64,000 nucleotides of DNA from Burkholderia plantarii (GTDB lineage Bacteria; Pseudomonadota; Gammaproteobacteria; Burkholderiales; Burkholderiaceae), in contig NZ_CP007213.1 in assembly GCF_001411805.1 (NCBI RefSeq), positions 1,612,001 to 1,676,000 of the forward strand. Direction: 5' to 3'. The stretch's first letter is position 1. Every line of letters begins with the position of its first letter. The position numbers and the translations under genes were made by a program. The notes below the pieces were generated by a model. It was given only the letters and a program-made list of their open reading frames with translations. It did no database searches and was not told the origin of the DNA. Of this stretch, positions 19,370 to 27,897 are shown in pieces.

Positions 19370-20671
19370 TTACTCGCCGCCGTGCTTCAGGCGCAGCGCG
19401 GCCACGGCCGCGATGGCCAGCGCCACCGCGAGCAGCGTGAGGCCGTTCTTCGCGTTGCCGGTGGCCTGCTCGATCGCGCCCACCACGGTCGGCCCGACGA
19501 AGCCGCCGAGCAGGCCGCAGGTGTTCACGAGGCCGAGGCCGCCCGCCAGCGCGGTGCCCGACAGCCGCGACGCCGGGAACGTGAAGATGATCGCCTGCAC
19601 CACGAAGAACATCGCGGCGGCCACGCAGACGCTGAGCATGGCCAGCGCGGGCGGCGCACAGGCGGCGCAGACGAGGCCCGCGGCCATCACGGCGAGCCCG
19701 GCGCAGAGCAGCGCGCGCGAGCGCTTCGAGTCGCGCGCGAAGCGCGGCAGCGTGGCGGCGCCGAGCGCGGCCGCGACCCACGGCATCGCGCTGAGCAGCC
19801 CGACCGCGAACGGCGAGAACTGCCCCGACGCCGAGATGATGCCGGGCAGGAAGAAGATCATCGTGTAGATCGTCAACTGGTGGCAGAAGTAGACGAAGAT
19901 CGCCAGCCAGATCTGCGGGTCGCGCACCGCGAGGCCGAACGAATGGCCGCCCTCGGCGGCGCCGGCGGCCTGCTGCTCGGCGGCCAGCGAGCGTTCGAGC
20001 GCGCGGCCCGTGTCGGCCGGCAGCCATGCCGCGCGGCTCGGCCGGTCCGGCAGCTTCGCCCAGACCACGAACGCGAGCAGGACGGCCGGAATCCCCTCGA
20101 TCGCGAACAGCCACTGCCAGCCGTGCAGGCCGAGCGCGCCGTCGAGTTCGATCAGTGCGCCGGCCAGCGGCCCGCCCACGATGTTGGCCACGCACACGCC
20201 GAGCAGGAAGTAGCCGGTGGCGCGCGCGCGTTCCTCGCGGCCGAACCAGTAGGTCAGGTACAGCATCACGCCGGGGAACAGGCCCGCCTCGGCCGCGCCG
20301 AGCGCGAGCCGCATCACGTAGAACGAGGTCTCGCCGCGCACGAACGCCATCGCCACCGACAGCAGGCCCCAGGTGATCATGATGCGCGTGATCCAGAAGC
20401 GCGCGCCCACGCGATGCAGCACCAGGTTGCTGGGAATCTCGAGCACCGCGTAGGTCAGGAAGAACAGGCCGGCGCCGAGGCCGTAGGCGGCCGACGAGAT
20501 GCCGAGGTCGAGGCTCATCGCGTGTTTCGCGAACGCGATGTTGGTGCGGTCGAGGAAGCTGATCACGTAGGCGACGATCAGGATCGGCATCAGCTTGCGG
20601 AACAGCAGCCGGTTCAGCGACGCGCGGGCGTCGCCTTCGACGGCGGACAGGGTGGCGGGTTGGGTCGACAT
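19370..20671 (-). CDS. ACS-family MFS transporter
   Basis: 433 residues, twelve hydrophobic segments. The opening helix PILIVAYVISFLDRTNIAFA and motif YAVLEIPSNLVLHRVGARFW are diagnostic of the anion:cation symporter family that carries tartrate, glucarate, phthalate and similar organic acids. It is the last gene of the series GntR, SDR, BKACE, MFS on the minus strand and probably imports the substrate they process. It converges on the porin with a 53-base gap. Confidence 0.9.
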   Translation of the reverse strand: MSTQPATLSAVEGDARASLNRLLFRKLMPILIVAYVISFLDRTNIAFAKHAMSLDLGISSAAYGLGAGLFFLTYAVLEIPSNLVLHRVGARFWITRIMITWGLLSVAMAFVRGETSFYVMRLALGAAEAGLFPGVMLYLTYWFGREERARATGYFLLGVCVANIVGGPLAGALIELDGALGLHGWQWLFAIEGIPAVLLAFVVWAKLPDRPSRAAWLPADTGRALERSLAAEQQAAGAAEGGHSFGLAVRDPQIWLAIFVYFCHQLTIYTMIFFLPGIISASGQFSPFAVGLLSAMPWVAAALGAATLPRFARDSKRSRALLCAGLAVMAAGLVCAACAPPALAMLSVCVAAAMFFVVQAIIFTFPASRLSGTALAGGLGLVNTCGLLGGFVGPTVVGAIEQATGNAKNGLTLLAVALAIAAVAALRLKHGGE

Positions 20672-20852
20672 CGTGGGTCTCCATCGTGCGGGCCGGCATG
20701 CCGCATCGGTTGTTTCGACAGGCGGGCGGCCCGCGCGCGGCGGCCGTGCCGGCCCGGGCGGGCGGCATGGCCGGTTCGCGCGCCGGCGGCGTGCCGGCGC
20801 CGGCCAGTCGTGGGTAAATCGATCCGTTACGGGGGGGCGGTAGGCCGCGCGC

Positions 20853-21785
20853 TCAGAAGTTGACCGCGTCGCCGCCCTTGAGCGCGAGCATCGCGCGCGC
20901 CTCGGCCGGCGTCGCGATCTCGAGCGACAAGCCTTCGAGTACCTGACGCATCTTCAGCACCTGCGCGGCGCTCGATTCGGCCAGCTTGCCCGGCCCGATC
21001 CAGAGCGAATCCTCGAGGCCGACGCGCACGTTCGCGCCCTGCGCCGCGCCGATCGTCGCGAGCGGAATCTGGTTGCGCCCGGCGCCGAGGATCGACCAGA
21101 CGTAGTCGCGGCCGAACAGTCGGTCGGCGGTGCGCCGCATGTGCATGAGGTCCTCGGGATGCGCGCCGATTCCGCCCAGCAGCCCGAACACGCTCTGGAT
21201 GAAGAACGGCGGCTTGGCGAGGCCGCGCTCGACGAAGTGCGCGAGGTTGTAGAGATGCGAGATGTCGTAGCACTCGAATTCGAAGCGCGTGCCGTTCGCG
21301 CCGCAGCTCGTCAGGATCGTCTCGATGTCGGCGAAGGTGTTCTTGAACACCAGGTCGCGGCTGTTGGCGAGATGCTCGCGCTCCCAGGCGTGCTTCTGGT
21401 CCGGGAAGCGTTCCAGCATCGGATAGAGGCCGAAATTCATCGAGCCCATGTTCAGCGACGCCACCTCGGGCTGGAAGTGGTGCGCGGGGCGCAGCCGCTC
21501 GGCCACCGTCATGTGCGGGCTGCCGCCCGAGGTCAGGTTGATCACGGCGTCGGTGCGGGCCTTGATGCGCGGCAGGAACTCGCTGAACACGGCCGGGTCC
21601 TGGGTCGGCCTGCCGTCGGATGGGTTGCGCGCGTGCAGGTGCAGGATCGCGGCGCCGGCCTCGGCGGCGGCCACCGCGGCCTCCTCGATCTCGCGCGGCG
21701 TGACGGGCAGGTACGGCGACATCGACGGCGTATGGATCGCGCCGGTCGGCGCGCAGGTGATGATGACTTTGCGGGCGGCAGCCAT
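20853..21785 (-). CDS. BKACE family beta-keto acid cleavage enzyme
   Basis: 310 residues, full family length. Zn-binding HLHARNP near residue 48 follows the VIITCAPTGAIHTPS opening, and SGGSPHMT, the FECYDISHLYNL region, and GLEDSLW near 270 complete the DUF849 pattern. BKACE enzymes condense a beta-keto acid with acetyl-CoA to give acetoacetate and a new CoA ester; the founding member cleaves 3-keto-5-aminohexanoate in lysine fermentation. The actual keto acid here is unknown. The neighbouring SDR could generate it by oxidising a hydroxy acid. Confidence 0.92.
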   Translation of the reverse strand: MAAARKVIITCAPTGAIHTPSMSPYLPVTPREIEEAAVAAAEAGAAILHLHARNPSDGRPTQDPAVFSEFLPRIKARTDAVINLTSGGSPHMTVAERLRPAHHFQPEVASLNMGSMNFGLYPMLERFPDQKHAWEREHLANSRDLVFKNTFADIETILTSCGANGTRFEFECYDISHLYNLAHFVERGLAKPPFFIQSVFGLLGGIGAHPEDLMHMRRTADRLFGRDYVWSILGAGRNQIPLATIGAAQGANVRVGLEDSLWIGPGKLAESSAAQVLKMRQVLEGLSLEIATPAEARAMLALKGGDAVNF

Positions 21786-21843
21786 GGGATGGGCTCCTGG
21801 TTCGGTGGGTTGGGACGGACGGCTCGGTGGGGCGGGCGGCGCG

Positions 21844-22641
21844 CTACAGCACCTCGACGTTGCCGCACACCGAGATCGCCTGCCCCGAGATGCCCCGGCC
21901 GCCCGGCGAGCAGAGGAACAGCGCGGTGGCGGCGATCTCGGCCGGATCGGTCATGCGGCGCAGCGAGATCTTCTCGAGGTAGCGCGCCTCCATCTCGTCG
22001 TAGCCGATGCCGAGCTGCTTCGCGCGCGCCTCGATCACGCCGCGCATGCGCGGGCCGCGCACGATGCCGGGCTGGATCGCGTTGACGCGGATGCCGGTCG
22101 GCCCGAGTTCGATCGCGAGGCTCTTGACGAGCCCGACGATGGCCCACTTGGTGGCCGCGTAGGGCGAGCGGAACGCATAGCCGAGCCGGCCCGCCACCGA
22201 CGACAGCGCGATGATCGCGCCGCCGTGCGGGGCCTCGCGCAGCAGCGGCACGGCGCGCCGCGCGAAGCGGAACTGCGCGTCGAGGTTGATCGAGATGGTC
22301 TGCTGCCACTGCGCCGGATCGATCTCGTCGATGCCGCCGGTGGGACCGGCGATGCCGGCGTTGTTGACGAGCACGTCGAGCCCGCCGAGCGTGCGGCCGA
22401 GGTCGTCGAACACGCGCTCGACCGCGGCCGGGTCCGAGACGTCGGCCAGCGTCGCGCCGATCGCGGCAGCCGAGGGGCGGTCGGCCAGCGCGGCGATCGC
22501 GGCCCCGGACGCGTCGCAGACGTGGACGCGCGCGCCGCATTCGGCGAACGCGTCGGCGATCGTGAGGCCGATGCCGGACGCGCCGCCCGTCACGAGCACG
22601 CGCAGGCCGCCGGGTGGTTTGAGCAGATCGAGGATGGCCAT
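21844..22641 (-). CDS. short-chain dehydrogenase/reductase
   Basis: 265 residues of classical SDR type. Cofactor motif TGGASGIG near residue 18, NNAGIAG near 92, catalytic Ser in ALSSVAG and YAATK near 160. A C-terminal GISGQAISVCGN closes the fold. An acidic residue after the second strand (VHVCDAS) favours NAD over NADP. It lies 58 bases upstream of the BKACE gene on the same strand. A role as a 3-hydroxyacid dehydrogenase feeding the BKACE step is inferred from neighbourhood, as in carnitine-type pathways. Confidence 0.9.
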   Translation of the reverse strand: MAILDLLKPPGGLRVLVTGGASGIGLTIADAFAECGARVHVCDASGAAIAALADRPSAAAIGATLADVSDPAAVERVFDDLGRTLGGLDVLVNNAGIAGPTGGIDEIDPAQWQQTISINLDAQFRFARRAVPLLREAPHGGAIIALSSVAGRLGYAFRSPYAATKWAIVGLVKSLAIELGPTGIRVNAIQPGIVRGPRMRGVIEARAKQLGIGYDEMEARYLEKISLRRMTDPAEIAATALFLCSPGGRGISGQAISVCGNVEVL

Positions 22642-22788
22642 GCCGGTGTGTCTCCTGTTTCGTTGTACTGAGGGTTGTCGCGATGCGCCGCGGCGCGTTC
22701 GTGTTGCCGTCCTGCCGGTGTTGCCGTGTCTGGTGCCGTTGCTGCCGCTGCCGTGTCGCGGTGGGCGCTCACGTGCGCGGCGCGCCGC

Positions 22789-23499
22789 TCAGGACGCGCG
22801 TGCCGGCTTGAGCCGGGCCGGCGCGCCCGCCAGCGTCGCCGCCAGATCGTGCGCCGCGCCGCCGATGTCGAGCGCGATGCCGGCGCGCGCGCCGGCGCCG
22901 TCGCGACGGGCGAGCGCGTCGACGATCGCGCGGTGCGCGTCCATCGAGCGTCGCATGTGCGGGATGTCGGGGGCCACCATGTTCAGGAACGGGCCGATCC
23001 GCATCCACAGGTTCTCGATGATCGCGAGCGTGTTCTCGCTCGCGCCGTGCTGGTAGATCGCGCGGTGGAACGCGAAGTTGCGCTGCAGGTAGGCGCGCGC
23101 GTCGCCGGCTTCCGCATGGACGTGCATCGCATCGCAGAGCGCGCGCGCCTCGGCGATCTGCGCATCGCTCATGCGCGCGGTGGCGCGCCCGGCCACGCAG
23201 CCTTCGAGCGCGATCCGCACGTCGCGCAGCTCGTCGAGCATCTCCACCGTCATCGGCGGCACCACCATCGCGCGGTTCGGGCCGTCCACCAGCGCGCGCT
23301 CGGCGCGCAGCCGCGTGAGCGCCGCGCGCACCGGCATGGTCGACGAGCCGACGGCCTCGGCCACGCTGCGCAGGCTCAGCGCCTGACCGGGCGCGAAACG
23401 GCCGCTCATCAGCGCCTCGCGCAGTTGCCGATAGACCTGGTCGGCCATCGTCTGGGCCTCGATGACCGGCAGGCCGGGTGCCACGATGCGGGGTGCCAA
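22789..23499 (-). CDS. GntR-family regulator, FCD (FadR-like) subfamily
   Basis: 236 residues. The N-terminal winged HTH (about residues 20-85, with LSLRSVAEAVGSSTMPVRAA) is followed by an all-helical FCD ligand domain containing the spaced His/Asp set (DVRIALEGC, FHRAIYQHG, HRAIVDAL) that binds a metal and an organic acid. First gene of the GntR-SDR-BKACE-MFS series and therefore its likely repressor. A perfect palindrome sits 21 bases before its start codon. Confidence 0.9.
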   Translation of the reverse strand: MAPRIVAPGLPVIEAQTMADQVYRQLREALMSGRFAPGQALSLRSVAEAVGSSTMPVRAALTRLRAERALVDGPNRAMVVPPMTVEMLDELRDVRIALEGCVAGRATARMSDAQIAEARALCDAMHVHAEAGDARAYLQRNFAFHRAIYQHGASENTLAIIENLWMRIGPFLNMVAPDIPHMRRSMDAHRAIVDALARRDGAGARAGIALDIGGAAHDLAATLAGAPARLKPARAS

Positions 23500-23820
23500 G
23501 GCGGGGTCTCCTGAAGACTGGTGTGATCACACTTGCGATGTCTGGCAGTGTTGTCGATCGATGCGTGGACGTCAAGGCGCATGGCGTCAGGGAAAACGCG
23601 GGGTCGCCGCTCCTGGCCCGCCGGGCGCGGTGAGGGCGGCGTCGCCGCGCGATTCGTTTCATGCGTGAATTAAATGAATCGAGAAGAAAAATCCATTTGT
23701 TTCATGAGTCGGTGCTGTCTACGATGTCATCACTGCGGCGCCTCGACGCACTCGCGACGCATCCGTGTCGATGCGTGCCCGCCGCCCCGATTCACGATTC
23801 ACCGAACTGCCGCGCTCACC
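23500..23820. other. 321-bp divergent region between GntR and ClC genes
   Basis: Contains the GTGTGATCACAC palindrome near the GntR gene. Further right is a less GC-rich stretch (around 23655-23710) that probably holds the ClC promoter; I see no clear -35/-10 pair. I looked for the conserved core of a fluoride riboswitch upstream of the ClC gene and did not find it. Confidence 0.4.
23520..23531. promoter_or_regulatory. perfect 12-bp palindrome, likely GntR operator
   Basis: GTGTGATCACAC is a perfect dyad 21 bases upstream of the GntR start codon at 23499. FadR-type regulators bind short dyads of about this size with GT...AC arms. Autoregulation is the simplest reading. Confidence 0.5.
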
Positions 23821-25179
23821 ATGTCCTCGCCCGCCACGCCGACTCCTTCCGCCGCCCCGGCCGCTTCGCCGGGCGTGGTTGCATTGTCCGCACCGTCCGC
23901 GTCATCCGCCGCTTCGCGCGAGACGGGCGCCGCCGCGCTGCGCCCGCTCGCGCGTTTCGCGATCGTGACGCTGCTCACGGGCGTGGGCGCCGGTATCGGC
24001 GGCATGCTGCTGGCGCTGCTGCTGCACGCGATCCAGCATCTCGCCTATGGCTACAGCCTCGCCCACGTGATCAGCGGCCAGACCTTTCTCGACGGCGTCT
24101 CGCATGCCGCGCCGGCGCGCCGCGTGGCGGCGATGGCCGGCTGCGGGCTGGTGGCCGGGTTCGGCTGGTGGGCCGTGTATCGCTACGGCAAGCCGCTCGT
24201 CAGCATCAAGCGCGCCGTGCAGGCCGCCGATCCGCGCATGCCGGTGGCGAGCACGCTCGCGCATGCGCTGCTGCAGATCGTGACGGTCGCGCTCGGCTCG
24301 CCGCTCGGCCGCGAGGTGGCGCCGCGCGAGATCGGCGCGCTGTGGGCCGGCTGGATCGCGCATCGCGCCGGGCTGCCGGCCGCCGACCAGCGGCTGATGG
24401 TGGCCTGCGGCGCCGGCGCGGGGCTCGCGGCCGTCTACAACGTGCCGCTCGGCGGCGCCGTGTTCGTGCTCGAGGTGCTGCTCGGCACGTTCGGCTGGCG
24501 CGCCGCGGTGCCGGCGCTCGTCACCTCGTCGATCGCGGCGGTGGTGGCCTGGATCGGGCTCGGCAACGAGCATCAGTACACGGTCGCGCCGCTTGCGATC
24601 GACGCGTCGCTGGTGGTGTGGGCCACCGTCTGCGGGCCGTTGTTCGGGCTCGCGGCCTGCGGCTTCGCGCGCCTCACCACGGCCGCGCGCGCGAACGCGC
24701 CGAGGGGCTGGCGGCTGCCGCTGCTGTCAGTGCTGAACTTCACGATCATCGGCGGCCTGTCGATCGCGCTGCCGGCGCTGCTCGGCAACGGCAAGGGGCC
24801 GGCCTCGCTCGGCTTCGACAGCGCGCTCACGGTGGGCATGGCCGCCACGCTGCTGGTGCTGAAGGTGGCGATCGAGTGGGGCAGCCTGCGGGCCGGCGCC
24901 GAAGGCGGTCTGCTGACGCCGGGCCTCGCCAACGGCGCGCTGCTGGCGATCGTGCTCGGCGGCGCGTGGCAGCTGCTCTGGCCGGGCACGGCGCCCGGCG
25001 CGTTCGCGATCGTCGGCGCGGCGGCGTTCCTCGCCGCGTCGATGCAGATGCCGCTGACGGCGATCGTGCTGATCGCCGAGTTCACGCGCGTCGGCCACGA
25101 CTTCCTGATTCCGATGCTGATCGCGGTGGGCGGGTCGATCGCCGCGTACCGGCTGGTGTCGCGGCGCGCGAACCGCTGA
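23821..25179 (+). CDS. ClC-family anion channel/antiporter with atypical filter
   Basis: 452 residues with ten or more hydrophobic helices, and the ClC pattern LGSPLGREVAPREIGA near residue 160, where the gating Glu is kept. The canonical first filter motif GSGIP is missing (the aligned stretch reads GKPLVSIKRA), the second is GREVAP rather than GREGP, and the third is GGLLTPGLA. Such changes are seen in divergent ClC clades, including fluoride/proton antiporters; I cannot tell which ion moves. ATG 23821 was chosen because the preceding 49 in-frame residues are Cys/Arg-rich and not protein-like. Transcribed alone, divergent from the GntR gene. Confidence 0.82.
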   Translation: MSSPATPTPSAAPAASPGVVALSAPSASSAASRETGAAALRPLARFAIVTLLTGVGAGIGGMLLALLLHAIQHLAYGYSLAHVISGQTFLDGVSHAAPARRVAAMAGCGLVAGFGWWAVYRYGKPLVSIKRAVQAADPRMPVASTLAHALLQIVTVALGSPLGREVAPREIGALWAGWIAHRAGLPAADQRLMVACGAGAGLAAVYNVPLGGAVFVLEVLLGTFGWRAAVPALVTSSIAAVVAWIGLGNEHQYTVAPLAIDASLVVWATVCGPLFGLAACGFARLTTAARANAPRGWRLPLLSVLNFTIIGGLSIALPALLGNGKGPASLGFDSALTVGMAATLLVLKVAIEWGSLRAGAEGGLLTPGLANGALLAIVLGGAWQLLWPGTAPGAFAIVGAAAFLAASMQMPLTAIVLIAEFTRVGHDFLIPMLIAVGGSIAAYRLVSRRANR

Positions 25180-25209
25180 GCGCCCGAGCACCGGGCGCGG
25201 CGGGAGCCG

Positions 25210-26160
25210 TCAGGCCACGCCGCGGGTCTGGAACGGCGGCTCGCTGCCCCCGGTCGTGCCGCCGGGCGCCGTGCCGCGGTGGATCGCGGCGACGCGGCGC
25301 GTCAGGCGCGGGTGGGAGCGGTTGATCTCGGTGAGGAAGCCGAAGATCGGCGGCACCTGCCGCTCCCGGGCCACGAATGCCTCGCAGTTCATCAAGCCGT
25401 TCAGGCGGCGGCAGCCGCGGCCCAGCATCTGCAGCGCGCCGCGCGAAGCGGCCGCGTCCTTCGCCAGACAGGCACCGATGCTGTCGCACGTATATTCGCG
25501 CGAGCGGGAATAGGCCTTGCCCGGGAACGGGACGAGATGGGCCGGCGGCCGGAGCGCGTCGAGCCACGGATTCAGATGGCCCGCCGCGTGATGGCCGAGT
25601 TCGTGGCCGATCACGAAGCGCACCTGCGCGTGGTCGTTGGCCTCCACCAGCGCGGCGGTCAGGAACACGTAGCGGCCGCCGAACAGCCGTCGTGCGCATG
25701 CGTTGAACACGCCGTTCGCGTTGTGGATGAAGGTTCGCGGCGGCTCGCCCAGACCGATTTCGCGCGATGCCTCGACCACCATCGCATGCAGCGCCGGAAA
25801 CTGGCTCGGGCCGACCAGCACCATGTTGCCGAACGCCGTTGCCCGATAGGCGCCGCCCATCAGCCAGCGCGCGATCGCGAAAAAGATCGCGTAGCCTGCG
25901 TAGAGCCGGATCACGTGCCCGAACTTCGGGTCGTACCAGTGCGAGCGGAGCCATTGGATGATCGAGGCCGGGACCGATATGTGCGCCGGCGCGGCGGCGC
26001 GCCTTGGCGTGGGCGAGTCGGGCGGCGCGTGATCCGTGGCGGGAAGGCCGGGCGCGCGGCCTCGGCGGGCGGCGGCGGGTGCCTGGTTCGACGGGGCGCT
26101 TCGCGGCGACGCACGAGGATCCATCGATCCACGATGGGGACGTCCATGCGCCCCGGTCAT
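25210..26160 (-). CDS. M48-family zinc metallopeptidase, membrane-anchored
   Basis: 316 residues. About 90 N-terminal residues are Pro/Ala/Arg-rich, then one hydrophobic helix (RLYAGYAIFFAIARWLMGG). The Zn site is HELGHHAAGH near residue 195 with the downstream Glu in REYTCDS, as in HtpX/Ste24 relatives. Such proteases act on membrane or secreted proteins, but the single visible helix is fewer than HtpX has. ATG 26160 is used; an upstream start adds only basic residues. Divergent from cydA and convergent with the ClC gene. Confidence 0.8.
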   Translation of the reverse strand: MTGAHGRPHRGSMDPRASPRSAPSNQAPAAARRGRAPGLPATDHAPPDSPTPRRAAAPAHISVPASIIQWLRSHWYDPKFGHVIRLYAGYAIFFAIARWLMGGAYRATAFGNMVLVGPSQFPALHAMVVEASREIGLGEPPRTFIHNANGVFNACARRLFGGRYVFLTAALVEANDHAQVRFVIGHELGHHAAGHLNPWLDALRPPAHLVPFPGKAYSRSREYTCDSIGACLAKDAAASRGALQMLGRGCRRLNGLMNCEAFVARERQVPPIFGFLTEINRSHPRLTRRVAAIHRGTAPGGTTGGSEPPFQTRGVA

Positions 26161-26495
26161 TTTGAATCCGTCATTACGGCGTGACCGGGGTCGGCGGACA
26201 AGCGCTTCGCGAGGGGCGGTGCGCAAGCGGCCTGAAAGCGGCGTGGCACGCCCATGACATGACCGTCCGGCTGCGCCGGACGCAGCGGGCGCGAGCTGCG
26301 GCGCGGCCCGCGAACCGGGCCGGCGTCGCAAGCTTTACCTTTCGGCTGGATGGTTTATTGTTGAGGCGTGCGGGCCGGGGTAGCGCGGCCCGCACCGCGG
26401 CGCGCCGTGCCGGCATAATCATCGCTGCCGCGGGCCGGCCGGATCGATGCATGGGCAACGATCGTCGTTGCGCGCGAATCCTCGATGGAGGCCGA
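26161..26495. promoter_or_regulatory. 335-bp region upstream of cydAB with a 7-bp dyad
   Basis: The most notable element is GCAACGA-TCG-TCGTTGC at 26455-26471, a perfect 7-bp inverted repeat ending 24 bases before the cydA start codon, hence in or near the ribosome-binding region. It could be an operator or a leader hairpin. A less GC-rich stretch around 26325-26365 probably contains the promoter; no confident boxes. GGAGG stands before the cydA ATG. Confidence 0.4.
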
Positions 26496-27893
26496 ATGGA
26501 AATCTTCGACGCATTGCATCTGGCGCGCCTGCAGTTCGCGTTCACGGTGTCGTTCCACATCGTGTTTCCCGCGATCAGCATCGGCATGGCCAGTTTTCTC
26601 GCGGTGCTCGAAGGGATGTGGCTGAAGACCGGCGATTCGTCGTACAAGGACATGTTCCTGTTCTGGTCGAAGATCTTCGCGGTCGGCTTCGGCATGGGCG
26701 TGATCTCGGGCGTGGTGATGGCCTACGAGATCGGCACCAACTGGAGCGGCTTCTCGCGCATCGCGGGCAGCGTCACCGGCCCGCTGCTGACCTACGAAGT
26801 GCTGACGGCTTTCTTTCTCGAGGCCGGCTTCCTCGGCGTGATGCTGTTCGGCTGGCAGCGCGTGAGCGCGCGCGCGCATTACTTCGCCACGCTGATGGTG
26901 GCGCTCGGCACGCTGATTTCCACGTTCTGGATCCTCGCCTCGAACAGCTTCATGCAGACGCCGCAGGGCTTCGGCATCGAGGGCGGCCGGATCGTGCCGG
27001 TGGACTGGTGGAAGATCGTCTTCAACCCGTCGTTCCCGTACCGGCTGCTGCACATGACCACCGCCGCGTTCATCGTCGCGGGCTTCCTCGTCGCGGCCTG
27101 CGGGGCGTGGCACCTGTTGAAGGGGCGGCGCGACGCGGCCGTCAAGCGCAGCTTCTCGATGGCGCTGTGGCTGCTGCTGCCGCTGGTGCCGATCCAGATT
27201 GCGATCGGCGACGCGCACGGCCTGAACACGCGCGAATACCAGCCGGCCAAGATCGCGGCGATCGAGGGCGTGTGGGAAACGGAGCAGGGCGGCACCGCGC
27301 TGAACCTGGTCGGGCTGCCCGACATGCAGGCCGAGGTCACGCGCTACGCGATCCGGGTGCCGCATCTGGGCAGCCTGATCCTCACGCACAGCTGGGACGG
27401 CGAGATCCGCGGCCTGAAAACCTTCCCGCCCGAGGACCGGCCGTATTCGCCGATCCTGTTCTGGACCTTCCGCGTGATGGCGGGGCTCGGCTTCCTGATG
27501 CTGTTCGCGGTACTGCTCGGCTGCTGGCTGCGGCGCGGCGGCCGGCTCTACGAGTCGCGCGTGTTCCAGCGCTTCATGCTGTGGATGGGGCCGTCGGGCA
27601 TCGTGGCGCTGCTGGCCGGCTGGATCACCACCGAGGTGGGGCGCCAGCCGTGGACCGTCTACGGCGTGCTGCGCACCGAGCATTCGGTGTCGCCGCTCAC
27701 CGGCCAGCAGGTCGGCGTCACGCTGCTGCTGTTCGTGATCGTCTACTTTCTCGTATTCGGCACCGGCGTCTACTACATGCTGAAGCTGATGCGCAAGGGC
27801 CCCTCGGCCGGCCACGACGAAGCCCGGGCCGCCCATCCCGCGCTGCATGCCCGGGCGCTGTCGCGCCCGCTCGATTCGATCGACGGAGAGTGA
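26496..27893 (+). CDS. cydA: cytochrome bd-type quinol oxidase subunit I (CioA-like)
   Basis: 465 residues with the CydA pattern: ARLQFAFTVSFHIVFPAISI with the haem b595 His near residue 20, the GVVMAYEIGTNW segment, a QTPQGF motif, and the GRQPWTVYGVLRT segment near 385. The quinol-binding Q-loop is of the short type found in cyanide-insensitive oxidases (CIO) rather than the long E. coli type. The enzyme oxidises quinol and reduces oxygen to water in the inner membrane without pumping protons. GGAGG precedes the ATG. Followed four bases later by cydB. Confidence 0.95.
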   Translation: MEIFDALHLARLQFAFTVSFHIVFPAISIGMASFLAVLEGMWLKTGDSSYKDMFLFWSKIFAVGFGMGVISGVVMAYEIGTNWSGFSRIAGSVTGPLLTYEVLTAFFLEAGFLGVMLFGWQRVSARAHYFATLMVALGTLISTFWILASNSFMQTPQGFGIEGGRIVPVDWWKIVFNPSFPYRLLHMTTAAFIVAGFLVAACGAWHLLKGRRDAAVKRSFSMALWLLLPLVPIQIAIGDAHGLNTREYQPAKIAAIEGVWETEQGGTALNLVGLPDMQAEVTRYAIRVPHLGSLILTHSWDGEIRGLKTFPPEDRPYSPILFWTFRVMAGLGFLMLFAVLLGCWLRRGGRLYESRVFQRFMLWMGPSGIVALLAGWITTEVGRQPWTVYGVLRTEHSVSPLTGQQVGVTLLLFVIVYFLVFGTGVYYMLKLMRKGPSAGHDEARAAHPALHARALSRPLDSIDGE

Positions 27894-27897
27894 CACG

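Noticed and set aside
17867..20863. 998-codon frame spanning the porin and transporter
   Set aside because: Covers two real genes on opposite strands in another frame; low-complexity Arg-rich product.
23540..23820. Fluoride riboswitch upstream of the ClC gene
   Set aside because: I looked for the conserved core and did not find it.
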